Shown here: piece after piece, positions 35,968 through 46,690 of the stretch
Numbering within the stretch: position 1 is the stretch's first letter
How the letters are laid out: every line of letters starts with the position of its first letter
Assembly (NCBI RefSeq): GCF_004664715.2
Contig: NC_051066.1
Location: 82,919,735-82,983,734 of the forward strand
Direction: 5' to 3'
Source: Peromyscus leucopus
Taxonomy: Eukaryota > Chordata > Mammalia > Rodentia > Cricetidae
Length of the DNA: 64,000 nt
The notes under the pieces: generated by a model
What the model was told of the DNA's origin: nothing
What the model saw: only the letters and a program-made list of their open reading frames with translations
Databases searched by the model: none
Program-made: the position numbers and the translations under genes

Positions 35968-36032
35968 TTTCCACACTGTGGCCCAGAGAAACTTGTTTCT
36001 CTGCTTTTTTTCTCTGGGCCACAGTGTGAAAA
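35968..36032. repeat. Perfect 20-bp-stem hairpin with a nested palindrome
   Basis: The arm cacactgtggcccagagaaa (35972-35991) pairs exactly with tttctctgggccacagtgtg (36009-36028) across a 17-nt loop. After one mismatch, three more base pairs extend it to 35968-36032. The left arm also pairs with the loop: cagagaaac, tt, gtttctctg is a 9-bp palindrome at 35985-36004. Two alternative foldbacks therefore share one arm. Confidence 0.93.
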
Positions 36033-36475
36033 CAAGAATCCTGCTTTGTTTATTTTCATATATTCATCACTGCACCTTACACAAGAAAATTAACTCAAAC
36101 TTATTTTGGCTCAAAATTATTTTTGACAATATTATTTTGTCCATTTCCAAAATGTGAAACCCATGGGGTCCATTTTATAATAATCAATAATAACATCCTT
36201 TATTTCAACTCTTACTTGTTCCATATGTTCTTTTGCCAAATTAAGGGTTCTTTGTGTATCAGGAATTAGAACTCTTATAAGTCAAATCTCAAATCAATAT
36301 GGAAAAGTAGATCATATAGCAAATATTTTTCGGGTCATTGAACAGCAAGGTCACCACCACTAATTCTAGTTAGTATGTCAGTTCAATTATATCAATGGTG
36401 TATTCATGTTTCACTGTCATACTAAAAGTTACCACACTAAAAAGTGTGAGGGTTGGGTCTAGTGATAAATACAGA
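36033..36475. other. Unrecognised AT-rich DNA
   Basis: Nothing coding or repetitive is recognised between the hairpin and the next repeat. Confidence 0.5.
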
Positions 36476-36885
36476 GGGCGGCTAGTTTTTATGTCTACTT
36501 GACAAAAGCTAGAGACAACTGAGAGGTGAGACCCTCAATTAAGAAAAGTGCTTTATAATATAGGGTTATAGGCAGGCAAGAATTTTCTTAATTAGTGATT
36601 GATAGGGAAAGGCTCAGCCCATGGTGGGAGAAGATACCCCATGGCTAGTGGTCCTGGGCTCTATAAGAAAGCAGGATTGGCAAATCATGAGGAGCAAGTT
36701 AGTAAGTAGCACTCGTTGATGGCCTTTGCATCAGCTTCCATCTCCAAGTTCTTGGTCAGACTTCCTTGGACGATGAACCTTCCATACATATGGCAGTATA
36801 AGTCACATGTACTCTTCCTCCCCAAGCTGCATTTGGTCATGGTGCCTCATCACAGAAATAATATCCCTAATTAAAGTGAGTAGGT
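36476..36885 (-). mobile_element. Rodent medium-reiterated repeat, antisense full copy
   Basis: Reverse complement of the family seen at 24648: 'ggctagtttttatgtctact', 'gaccctcaattaagaaaagt', 'ttagtgattgatagggaaag', 'gctcagcccatggtgggaga', 'ctctataagaaagcaggatt', 'gacttccttggacgatgaac', 'tcctccccaagctgcatttg' and 'ccctaattaaag'. It appears complete but is diverged from the copy at 24648. Confidence 0.75.
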
Positions 36886-38060
36886 ATCCTTAACATAATA
36901 AAATAGGGTGTTTTTAGCCCCAATTGATCTCTTATTGACTTTTATTGAACCTATGACAGTGGGTACAATTTGATTTTGAAAACAAAATTGTAGAATAACA
37001 TGTATTAAAAAATAGGTATACAAATTGAAGTCAAGCAAAAGTTTTATACATCAATGCTATGCACAAGAAATTCAGCAAATAGGCAGATTATTGTTTATTT
37101 GACTTTGGTAGGAAATTTTATGCTGTTGATTTCTTGGTAGATGTGTTTTAATATAGGGAGAATTTGGTCACATATTTTGACTCCTATATCAGATCTTTCT
37201 TTGGCCATCCTGAAGGGTGCCTCAGCTGCAAGCTCTCAGGAAGTTGTGGGGATTAGCAAAAGTAACTTTTAAAGAGACCGACATGTGGCTTCATTGTAGT
37301 TAGAAGTCAATATTCTTTGTCCACTTCAACTTTACCCATGTTCTAATGTTAAGTGGAGTTTCTCCTTTCACTACTTTTACCTGTGTAAATATTGTTTCAT
37401 GATTGTCTTTCTCCATCATAAAATATGTCTCAGAAAAGATATACATACATACATGCATACATACATACATATATACATAATGCACATAATTCTATTGGTG
37501 TTTTTTTGTCCATTCATTTATAAATTACATATAATTAAAAATTTCTCTTTGATTGCTCTAGAATATCAATATATATGTATATATATGTATTCACAGAATC
37601 AATATAAGCTCCATTTTATAATTCAGATATCTCTGAAGGTTATGTTTAAATAATTTATCTTACTAAAATGATTATTAGCCCCATTAGGACAGTAAGTATT
37701 AGCCAGTGACTGGTCTTAAACACATTGACTAGCTGTGCTAAGCATTGATCATGGTGTTCAGGAATGGAAGGGAACTCTTTGGGGACCCAAAGGCCTATTG
37801 TAGGAGTCTCAGGAAAGGTGTTCTGTGTGTGCAGATTGATTTTCATCCAACTGTGGTGATGTAGATAGAAGAGATCATGGACTGTTGCTTGCATGCAGAT
37901 GGAGGAGTCCTCTGAAGGTGCTAACTATCTTGCTGAGTAGTCTCTCCCCAGCCTAGACACCAACTGGAGCATGTCAGAGAAAGCAAAGCAGGACTAAGGT
38001 TCATTTGGCTCTTTGAGGGAAAAAATAAAAAATAAATAGATAAATAAAAAATAAAACTTT
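36886..38060. other. Unrecognised DNA with an (ATAC)n patch
   Basis: A (ATAC)n stretch with ATGC interruption lies at 37440-37478, and an A-rich (AAAT)n patch at 38020-38055. The rest is unrecognised single-copy DNA. Confidence 0.5.
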
Positions 38061-38089
38061 CAAAAATTCTGAGTATTCAGACTTATTTG

Positions 38090-38560
38090 TACCCAGGGTC
38101 AACATTCCTAGGAGTCATGACTAAGGATCCCTCTCACCTATCTTATCTGGGGAGCAGGACCAGGAGGCAGGGGAGGTAAGTTAGGTCTTATGCTAAGATG
38201 ACTCAGCCTCAGCCTGGGCCTTGGCTTTCACAGCCACGCTTCAATGACTCATTTCTCTGGCACTGTCTTTGTTAACTCCTGGGATCAGAAGAAGTGTCCT
38301 GTTTACATAGCCCTACATATGGCTGTTTGCTCAATTTATTTTTTTAAAGGAGCTGTCTGCTTCCATCCTGCACCTTCTTGGTGGCTTTACTGACAAGTAA
38401 AATGACCCTGGTATGTCCCCTTCTGACTTAGCCCTCAACCTTGCTTTTTTCAGCTAGCTGACCTCTCCCCCACACCTCCCCTAATCAGCCAGGGCACAAG
38501 TATATGAATATTTTTTTCAAAGAAAGTTTTGGAGGCCTGGATTGTTTATTTGGGCCCCTC
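38090..38560. promoter_or_regulatory. Candidate enhancer-like unique DNA (GATA plus AP-1/NF-E2 motifs)
   Basis: A repeat-free block with higher GC than its surroundings. It contains a double GATA site (ctatcttatct, 38138-38148; AGATAAGA on the minus strand), TGACTCAGC at 38199-38207, TGACTCA at 38245-38251, and a 10-bp palindrome AGTCATGACT at 38113-38122. GATA with NF-E2/AP-1 sites is a known arrangement of blood-cell enhancers. No conservation or chromatin evidence is available here, so function is inference. Confidence 0.35.
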
Positions 38561-39000
38561 CAAGCCATTCTTAACGATGATGTAATCTTTTTAAATTGTA
38601 GGATTGAATTTTAGCACACATTCTTGTTATTACAATCTCAGGTAGCATTATTTATAACTATTATTATTATTATTTTAACATATTTTTAATGCTTCAGTTT
38701 TGTTGTCAAACAAACTCTGGACATCTACTCAAGGAATATTCCCTCTAGGAATGATTGTCAGCCAGGCAGCACCTGGGTCTTTAAGGATAGCACCATGGAA
38801 CAGACTAGTCAGAAAAAAAAAATAATAATTAGAATCCCTCCCCCATCCCACCCTTCACAACCTGCTCTCCTTGCAGCATTCTGACTTTCCAGTCCTTATG
38901 CCTCCACACAGACCCCAACAAGCAGTAAAGTGATCTGTGGCCCACCCACCTCTAACTGCCTCTGATCATTCTAGTTCAATCTCATCCAACACAGTCCTTT

Positions 39001-39002
<2 letters not shown>

Positions 39003-39062
<60 letters not shown>

Positions 39063-39095
39063 CTCTCTCTCTCTGTTTCTCTCTTTTTCTTCTCT

Positions 39096-39146
<51 letters not shown>

Positions 39147-39155
39147 CCCCCCCCC

Positions 39156-39201
<46 letters not shown>
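39003..39201 (+). repeat. Compound (CT)n - C12 - (GT)n microsatellite
   Basis: A pure CT run (39003-39060) is followed by an imperfect CT/T-rich run to about 39143, then 12 C residues (39147-39158), then a pure GT run (39159-39201). All long open frames across it, on either strand, are repeat read-through. Confidence 0.97.
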
Positions 39202-39202
<1 letters not shown>

Positions 39203-40217
39203 GCAATGTCATTATTTGGCTCCCCTGTTGCAGTGTTTCCAAGGTAAAGAATAGCTTTCTCCCTGATGCTTTGGACAAGCTGTCCTGATTCAGCAGGAGA
39301 AATCTGAAAATCGTGATGTTTGTGCACTTCCTTATCCATTATTCAAATCCATAGACTCTCTGAGCATTTAGAGAGGAGCTGCCTCCTGCACTAGAGAGAG
39401 AATCACTCATTCAAGTGGCTGATGTGAAAATCAATTCCTTCACTCTCTTTAAAATGTATCCTTTGTCTCTGGCTTCCTTGTTATTTTTATGGTCACCAAC
39501 TGCAAGGGGTTAAAGGTGGAGCTTATGCAGTACAGTGTATGTTTGGCCATGGAGTACCCTAATACTCTACAACCCAGCTCCATCTCCCATGCGGTCCTCA
39601 CCACAATAGCCCTTTAATTGAAATGCAAACTGTCGTGCTCTATCTGCATAAGAGAGCACGAGTGTTAATGACAGCCTGTTCTCAGCATTCCAATCTGAGG
39701 ACTGAAGCTGCCAATGTGTGATCACACAGCAACTCTAAACAACCCCTGCCATGCAAAAGGGAAAAACAGATTATTTATGAAAATCAGGCTTCTCTTCACC
39801 AGTCTTCCCCGTGCGCATAGCTGGTAAAGAATAGTGATTGTCAATTACTCTGCCACTGTCAGAGTGTTCAGATTCAGGGAACCTCAAAAGGCCTGCAGGA
39901 GCAGCTACAGCCAGGCATCTCCACCCAAGCTTTCACGAATGTTACGACCCGCGCTTGTTTGCTTTCAAAGGGTTAAACAAGAAAAAGGTAAAGAAATCTC
40001 AATTACAGTCTTAGTCAGAAAATACCACCTGCACATTAGTGTGAATCTGGAGAGGCCTGTCTTTCTCCTGGTCTCCAGCCATGCTTTCACAATGAAGGGG
40101 CCCCTTTGAAGTGCCTTTGGTGAACACAGAAAAGCTTCCTGTTCAAGAACCCAGCACTTGGTCTTGAACCTGTTTGTACGGATACTAATCCATCTCTTTA
40201 CCTGGACGCTTATTATA
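39202..40217. other. Unique DNA, candidate conserved non-coding block
   Basis: No repeats are recognised. The part from about 39590 to 40110 has balanced base composition, intact CpGs, an octamer-like ATGCAAA (39623-39629) and a 9-bp stem hairpin (39633-39641 with 39653-39661). Open frames in it are short and lack protein similarity that I recognise. Confidence 0.4.
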
Positions 40218-40344
40218 CTAGAAAAGAGCTAGGTGTGCATTTCTGAATAGATGAGGAGGAGTCAAAGAACCTGTTTAGGCATCTAGAAAAGATCTAGGTG
40301 TGCATTTCTAAATAAATGAGGAGTCAAAGGACCTGTTTAGGCAT
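40218..40344 (+). repeat. Two-copy tandem duplication of about 65 bp
   Basis: Unit 1 (40218-40282) and unit 2 (40283-40344) both start ctagaaaaga and end ctgtttaggcat. Unit 2 lacks a GGA triplet and differs at about six other positions. Confidence 0.92.
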
Positions 40345-41380
40345 CTTGTGATTTTTTTTTCCCGACTGCCCTACTTATTTGGGTGACCAGTTCTTGCTGT
40401 AGAGCTTTTGCCAGTCCAGATAATACTACTATTTGGTTTTTAATTCTTTACTGCTACATCTCTGCTGCAGTCATCAAATGCCTTGCTTTCATTTCACAGA
40501 CAAGCAGTTCTGGGAGTTGACTGGGCAGCGCAGGTGCTTCCCCTAGCTCTGGGGAACTCCTGTGAGGAAGAAAAAGTTTGTGTGCAGTATTTAATTTCTG
40601 GTTACAGAGAATTCAGCACTTTGCCCTTCATTTGGCACAGCAGGTTTTCATTGAAACAGGACAACCACAGAAAATGAAGACTGCGGTAAAAGTGACATTA
40701 TTGCACTCACACCAGAAGAGGGTGCCATTTGTAGTCACAGAGAAACGCAGATGGTGAGCACAAGGGCTGCCAGGAAGAACGAAATGGGTACAGTGAGGAT
40801 GTGTATGTAAAGTGAGGGTGAGCAGGTGTGACAGATACTCAGGCAGTCAGTTTTCTAGCCCTCTGTACAGTAGCTGGGTGTGAGCTGTTTTCCAGTATCA
40901 GCTAAAAACGTGTCAGCTTATTGCCTGAAACAGGCCATGCCTATTAACTCATGGAATATGTTATTACCTCTATGACTACTTTCTTTATGATATGACTGTA
41001 AGCCCAGCTCTAATGTAAGAAGATAACTTATGTTCACCAATATATTGAGTCAATGCACAAACAGCCCCACACTTAGAAGGTTATTTTATGATTCTATGTG
41101 ACTGACTAAGAAAACAATAGGCATAAATGCTGTAAAATAGCTAATGTCCTTGCATCTTTTGGTTGCTATTTTAATTATAGAAAAATTTCAGAGCTCCTTG
41201 TCTCCTTTACCTTGACTTTGGAGTTTATTGAGAAGTTACCCGTGTTTCTTATACACGCTGTCTTCCATGCTGACAATCATTTCACTTACAGGAAAGAAAA
41301 TCAGAGTAAGACAGAAAACCTAAACAATCATCTTTGAAAATAGTTAAATAACTAGACTGTTAATGATGCAGAAAATGGGC
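40345..41380. other. Unrecognised DNA
   Basis: No repeat family or exon is recognised. The 64-codon frame at 40483-40677 has no recognisable homologue. Confidence 0.45.
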
Positions 41381-41740
41381 GGTCCTAGTCCTTGCTACTG
41401 GGACTGAAAATTGCTACAGCAATTCTGAGGGAAAATGTGAAAATAAATTATCCATACACTGACTCAGCAATTCCTCCTCTAGGAAGCAAAGCTAAAGGGA
41501 GAAAGAGGCTGTGGCAGGCAAGGATATGGCCATGCATTTTCCATCCTAGCTTCCTTTCTGTGAGAATAAAACAATGAAGATAAACTAATGTCCTGTCAAT
41601 GGAGATTATTTAAATGGTAGCAGTTCCTTATATTATGCAGCTTTTACAAAATGATTTCATAAATGATAAAATATGTCACTGGAAAATAAGAAATTTAAGA
41701 AAGCTAGTTTATGAAATATTACCACTTACCCTTGTTTTAT
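41381..41740 (+). mobile_element. Ancient L1M ORF2 end / 3' UTR, sense
   Basis: The words 'tgctactgggactgaaaatt', 'gactcagcaattcctcctct', 'aggaagcaaag', 'tgtcctgtcaatggagatta', 'tttaaatggtagcagttcct' and 'tatgcagcttttacaaaatg' follow the order of the old mammalian L1 ORF2 C-terminus and 3' end. It has several small deletions and no intact frame. Confidence 0.6.
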
Positions 41741-42924
41741 GAATAGAAAGTATATTCTTGGAAAAATTAAAAGTTGGTGCTATATAATTGAAAACAAAAT
41801 GGAATGATTATTTTTCAATAAGCATGAATGTAATTTAAAAGGTTTATTTTGCATCTAAACTTCTGGATTTCATAAAAAGGATTCAATTACAACTGCGATA
41901 ATTGCTAAAATGAGAAATAAATGGTTAAATAGCAAAAAATCTTATGGGTTCAGGTTTCTAAAACATATTTTTTAGGATAATACAATTGTCTGTTTTTATT
42001 ATAAGTGTATATGCAATTATTTCAATTGGAATAATTATGCTTTATGCTGTCTAGCTTCAGAGTACATTAACATCCCTTTTTAATGGAATGTTAAGACAAT
42101 AAAAGGGAAAATAGAGATATAGTATTACTTATTAGCACTTGACCTAAGTTAATTACAACTTGCAGATAATCCATGAGTATTGAATATACTTCCATATACT
42201 ATTTAATTGGAAATCTGTTTCTAAGTCTGTCATCTCCTATGCAGAGCAATTATGCAGGGTTTCGCTTCCCTAAACGGGTTTTCTTTTTACTCAACCAACT
42301 GTGAGTATATATTTTTAAAGATTATTCTGCCTTGCACTTCAATGGCATAATGGTTAACATTTTAAATAGTGAGAAAAATCATTTACAAAATAAGTATTTG
42401 AGCATACTGAGTTAGGGAATTATCAGGTTTTACTGCTTGAATTTTGGTTCAGTATGGAGATATGGGGAATAATTAGTAGAAAGTAAGATCCTCACTCACT
42501 TTGCTTCATTATTTCCAAGACATGATCCATGATCATAAAAAAATCATGATTTGCTAATAGCTCTATCATGATCCTTCAGAGGTTAGATCTCATCATAAAA
42601 GCAAATGTTTTAAGTTCTGGGAATATCACCTGGGACTTAGGTCCTAAGACATGACTGCAGCAGAGAATACTTTGATGAATGAACTATGGAAAGTTCATAA
42701 GGCCCTGTTCATTTAGAACTTGATAATACAATATCATAGTCTATGTGATTTATACAGAATATATTTCTCCTGCTTTATCTGTAGTGTGAGGATCCATGAC
42801 TGAGACTTCAAGAGGCTCTGAGGCTGTTTAACACGCTGCTTTCTTGACCACAGCAGGTGCCTCCTGTGTTTCCCAAGATGGAAGAGGCAAGCTGCATCCT
42901 GGGGGGAACTATTATTTTTAATAA
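41741..42924. other. Unrecognised AT-rich DNA
   Basis: No repeat family or exon is recognised. Around 42520-42575 the palindromic word atcatgat recurs, which may be coincidence in AT-rich sequence. Confidence 0.45.
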
Positions 42925-43048
42925 ACTAATTAACTAACCTATTTATGCTACTAGATTACACCCATAACTGATTAATTAATCTATTTGCACTACCATTTTG
43001 CACACCACTAATTAATTAGCATATTTGTATTACTAGGTTACACCTCCA
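42925..43048 (+). repeat. Three tandem ~41-bp units rich in ATTAATTA
   Basis: Three adjacent diverged copies start at 42925, 42967 and 43007 (spacing 42 and 40 bp). Each has the order actaattaa(t/c)ta, then tattt, then tac(t/c)a, then (t/g)cac(a)cc. Copy 2 contains the perfect palindrome GATTAATTAATC and copy 3 the perfect palindrome CTAATTAATTAG. The TAATTA core is the classic homeodomain binding word. The copies are diverged, so the triplication is old. Confidence 0.8.
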
Positions 43049-43056
43049 GTTTCTAA

Positions 43057-43057
<1 letters not shown>

Positions 43058-43091
<34 letters not shown>

Positions 43092-43128
43092 CGTGCGCGC
43101 GCGCGTGCAAGCACGCGTGCGCATGTGT
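43058..43128 (+). repeat. (GT)n-(GC)n alternating tract, strong Z-DNA candidate
   Basis: A (GT)n run passes into gcgtgcgtgc, then gcgcgcgcg, then gtgcaagcacgcgtgcgc. Purine and pyrimidine alternate almost perfectly over about 70 bp, with CG dinucleotides that favour the left-handed form. CGCGTGC-AA-GCACGCG is a 7-bp inverted repeat near the end. Confidence 0.93.
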
Positions 43129-44852
43129 AATGGCGTTGCTTTTGTCAGGGCATAAATATAAATCAGAATAGCCCTGCTGCATGAATTAATCATCTCCCAA
43201 GGGCCTACTTTTTAAAGCAAACATCCTGAGTTAGGATTATAACATACTGAGTTATGGTAGGCACAAATGTTCAGATTGTTGCAGCTATTAAATACATATT
43301 GCTTAAGATTGTAATTTAAGACAACATGGACTGACGTCATTATATAGAATTAATAGACATCAAAACAGTGATACACTTGTTCATTCTGCTTGTTGTAAGG
43401 TAACAAGAAAAAAGTTTAGATATAATTGCTAATTTCCTGGCTTAGAAAAATATCTTAAGCAGATTAGAAAATATCCCCATAGTCCAGTCTACATTTATAA
43501 GCACTGTTGTAAAATGTCTCAGGAGCACATCTTCATTTTCTTCTGTGCCTTCTGCTAATACTAAGAACAGTGTATGTTTCAATATGCTCTACTAGGCCAC
43601 TTTAAAATGTTTGTATAAGCTGCATAGGGTTTCGGAGACTCTCAGAAAGCATTTGACTTGCCCACCATTTATTCTTCATTCACTTGCCATGGTAGGTACT
43701 CCAGGTTTTTGCAGCTTCTTTCAATTTGTTAACCTAGGATTTCCTAAAATGGTTTCCATATAACATAAGTTTCACAGAATGCTTTCTAACAAAAGTATCC
43801 TTGTTAAAATAAGTGTGAGAGATTCAGTATACACAGGGACATATGGTGACACGTATGGTAATATGGTAAGTTTGGAAAAATTCTTATGTTACAGATATTG
43901 GCTTATCTCTATTTTTGAGACTTATTTAGTTTCCGAGCTTGTACGTATATGTGTGTATATAAATGTGCATGTGTGTGTTCAATTTGCCAGTGTTCTTTTG
44001 AGATGCTTACTCATAGATGAACGTACATTTTATTGAAGGTAGATGGATAGATAGTAGATACGAATACAGATGGATGCATAGATGATACAGAGATTTTTAA
44101 GAATTGGCTCACTCAGTTGGATTTTACAAGACTGAAATCAGTAAGACAAGCTATCACTTGAGAAATTCATATAGAGTTTCTACATTATAGATTTGAGTCA
44201 GAAATCTACTCTTTTCTGAGAAAAAAACAAAACAACGACAACAACAACAAAAAAACCCAGAACAACAAAACCAAACTTTTCTCTTATTTACTTCAATTGA
44301 ATGAATAAGAAAAGTAGAAAGGATTGATAATAAGCTATACTACTGACGATGTTATAATTCAAATCCTCATAATGAAATAAATTTATCTATTTTGATCAAA
44401 AAATTGCAATATAAAGTGTTTCTCTGCAAATCTAAAATTACCAGTCTTCATAGCTCACATATCATCTGTATAACTGCCAGGACATAGTTTTCATTCTTTC
44501 CTATCTACTTGGGAATTTCTGTAGAAGCAAGTAGCCCCACTATGAAGAATACCATGACATTTTCAAGATGGACAGCTCACAATTTTTAGCAAATAGTGAA
44601 TATTCTAGCAACAGTCCTCATGTTCACTGTTATGTATGTGGGTTAGGGTCTCAGGGAACCTGATGAGTTTCCCTAGATCTTCTGTTCTAGAAGAAAGAAT
44701 TGGAGCAGGGACATAGGGATACTAATAGAAACTAACACTTCATTGAACTTAAAAAAAGATACTCCAGGAACAGAAGTAGACTGGAGATCCAGAAGAGATC
44801 TGAGAATCAAAATGATCCAATCTCCCTGAGTCATGAATCTATACAAGACATT
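43129..44852. other. Unrecognised DNA with an A-rich patch
   Basis: An A/C-rich patch (AAC and AAAAC words) lies at 44220-44272 with no SINE body upstream that I can recognise. A few ATAGATGG words occur at 44040-44085. Nothing coding is seen. Confidence 0.45.
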
Positions 44853-45317
44853 ACATAGTATGGTGATATATTGTGTACCCCAATAAAGCTTGCTTGAGGG
44901 TCAAAGGACAGAGCCAGCCACTAGATTAGAAGCAGAGGCTAGACAGTGGTATTATACACCCTTAATCCTGTCACTTGGCATTTGGATCTCTGAGTTCAAG
45001 GCACACTGGAAACAGCGCCAGGCAGTGGTGGCACACACCTTTAATCCTGGTATTGGGAAGCACACATGCCATTAAACCCAGGAAGCGACAGCAGGGCAGA
45101 GAGAGGTATAGAAGGCATGAAGAAACAGGCATTAAGGCAGTTCAGCTGAGACCTTTTCAGGTGAGGACTCAGAGGATTTCAGTCAGAGGATTCATGGAGT
45201 TGGTGAGGTGGTGGCTATGGCTTGCTCTGCTTCTCTGATCTTTCAGCTTTCACCCCAATATCTGGCTCCAGGTTTTTTATTATAAGACCATCTAAGATTT
45301 AAACAACAACATAGTAT
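44853..45317 (+). mobile_element. Composite retroposon with two B1-like modules, sense
   Basis: A unit of about 447 bp (44862-45308) is flanked by the 9-bp direct repeat acatagtat (44853-44861 and 45309-45317). It starts 'ggtgatatattgtgtacccc' plus 'aataaagcttgc'. It contains a first B1-like module ('ttatacacccttaatcctgt', 'gagttcaaggcacactggaa') and a second ('ggcagtggtggcacacacct', 'ttaatcctgg'). After a unique stretch it ends 'accccaatatctggctccag', 'ttattataagacc' and an A-rich tail. A second, antisense copy is at 55262-55651. The A-rich end and a repeat longer than usual for LTRs suggest LINE-mobilised retroposition. Confidence 0.75.
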
Positions 45318-45782
45318 CCTTCTTATCCCACATTCTGAGATGGGGCAGGTGTCTTTTCTCATACATAATTTCTTTTATTAAAGGGAGCTAACCACTGCTG
45401 GGGTTTCCAGTCTCCCCTCCACCCCAAACTGGCTTTTCTCCCATGTTAATCTTAATGGCTCTTTCTCCCAGGCCTCTTCTTCCTCAAAATGTTAACTGGG
45501 ATAAAGTTGATAAGAAGCATCTAATGACTCCTGTCATTTGCCATTATATTTGTCAAAAAGTGGGACCTGGCAGGTCTGGGCCAAAATGTATGAGGTATTT
45601 GTCTATTGCTAATACCAAAACAATTCAAGAACTTATTGCCAGAAAATGAGCATTTATTATATTCATGAACTCTGTGATTCCGAATTAAGACTAAGCTCTG
45701 TGGAAATGTCTGCCTCTTTCCTCAATGTCTGTGGCATAAGAGAAGAAGCCCATTGGATAGGGCAACTAAATGGATGTGGGTT
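45318..45782. other. Unrecognised DNA
   Basis: No repeat or exon is recognised. Confidence 0.45.
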
Positions 45783-45954
45783 GAAATACCTAGGGCTAGC
45801 TGGGATGTGGTAGTGCATGCTTTTAATCCCAGCAATCAGGAGGCACAGGCAGGCAGATCTCTGAGTTTGAAGCCTTTCTGGTCTACCCTGTCTGGAAAAA
45901 ACAAAAGAAAAGAAAAGAAGGAGGAGGAGCAGGAGAAAGAAAATACCTAGGGCT
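45783..45954 (+). mobile_element. B1 SINE with internal deletion and target duplications
   Basis: The body (45798-45939) starts 'agctgggatgtggtagtgca' and passes 'tgcttttaatcccagcaatc', 'aggcaggcagatctctgagt' and 'tctggtctaccctgtctgg' into a long A/G-rich tail. The usual stretch between 'ggtctac' and 'ccctgtct' is missing. The flanking direct repeat aaatacctagggct occurs at about 45784-45797 and 45941-45954, giving a clean 14-bp target duplication. Confidence 0.9.
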
Positions 45955-46544
45955 GAAGATGCTAAATTTAAATTAGTCACTTCATTCATATGCACGCCCC
46001 CAGTTGGGGCTATTCAAGTGTCCTCAGCTATGCATGACCTCTTCCTGTGGTTTCCTCTCCTCACAGCATGGAAGCTGGATTAAGATGGAATAGCTGAAGA
46101 ACCATTCAGAAAGGAGCACTCACTAGATAAACGCAGAAGCTATATGGATGTGGCCCAGTCACTCAAGTCTTATGCCATCACTTCTTCCAACTCTACATGA
46201 CTCTGAGTGAAAAGAGCACACTTATGTTCAAAGGGAGGAGGGATAGACTTGAGACTTGACTGAAGGACAACTAGAACATTTAAATCTATGTTTTAAATTT
46301 ATCGTTTATATTTCCATTGGCATTAAATTTGAGGTCAGAATCTGGGTTAGTAGAGATGGGGAAATTTTAGGAAGCTGCTGGGAAAAATCTAAAACTGTAA
46401 CAATTCCTGGTGCTTTCGAGAAAGGACTAGGAGACCCCATGATGTTATTTTGAACTTCTGCATATAAATATCGTGGGTGTGAAATTTCAGACTTTGAAAA
46501 CAGGAAATTAATGCAGTATTTTAAATTCATTCAAGATCCTCAAG
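45955..46544. other. Unrecognised DNA
   Basis: No repeat family or coding segment is recognised. Confidence 0.45.
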
Positions 46545-46690
46545 CTGAGAGTGGCAGCTCACGGCCTTTGGGAGGCTGAATGAAGAAGACTGGCAGGAGT
46601 TTAGAGCTAGCCTGGTCTACAATGGGAGTAATGACTGAACTGGGCTAAGGAGTGAGACTCTTTCAAACAACAATAGTAAGAACAACTAAA
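46545..46690 (+). mobile_element. Degenerate B1-like SINE
   Basis: The words 'gagagtggcagctcacggcc', 'tttgggaggctgaatgaaga' and 'agagctagcctggtctacaa' followed by 'gagtgagactctttcaaaca' keep the B1 order but with many changes. Confidence 0.55.

Noticed and set aside
38937..39339. Open frames of 82-122 codons on both strands (Ser/Leu, Arg/Glu, Cys/Val and His/Thr repeats)
   Set aside because: Every frame translates the CT, C and GT tracts. Not coding.
44220..44272. A-rich (AAC)n patch considered as a SINE tail
   Set aside because: No B1, B2 or ID body can be recognised upstream, so it is treated as simple A-rich sequence.
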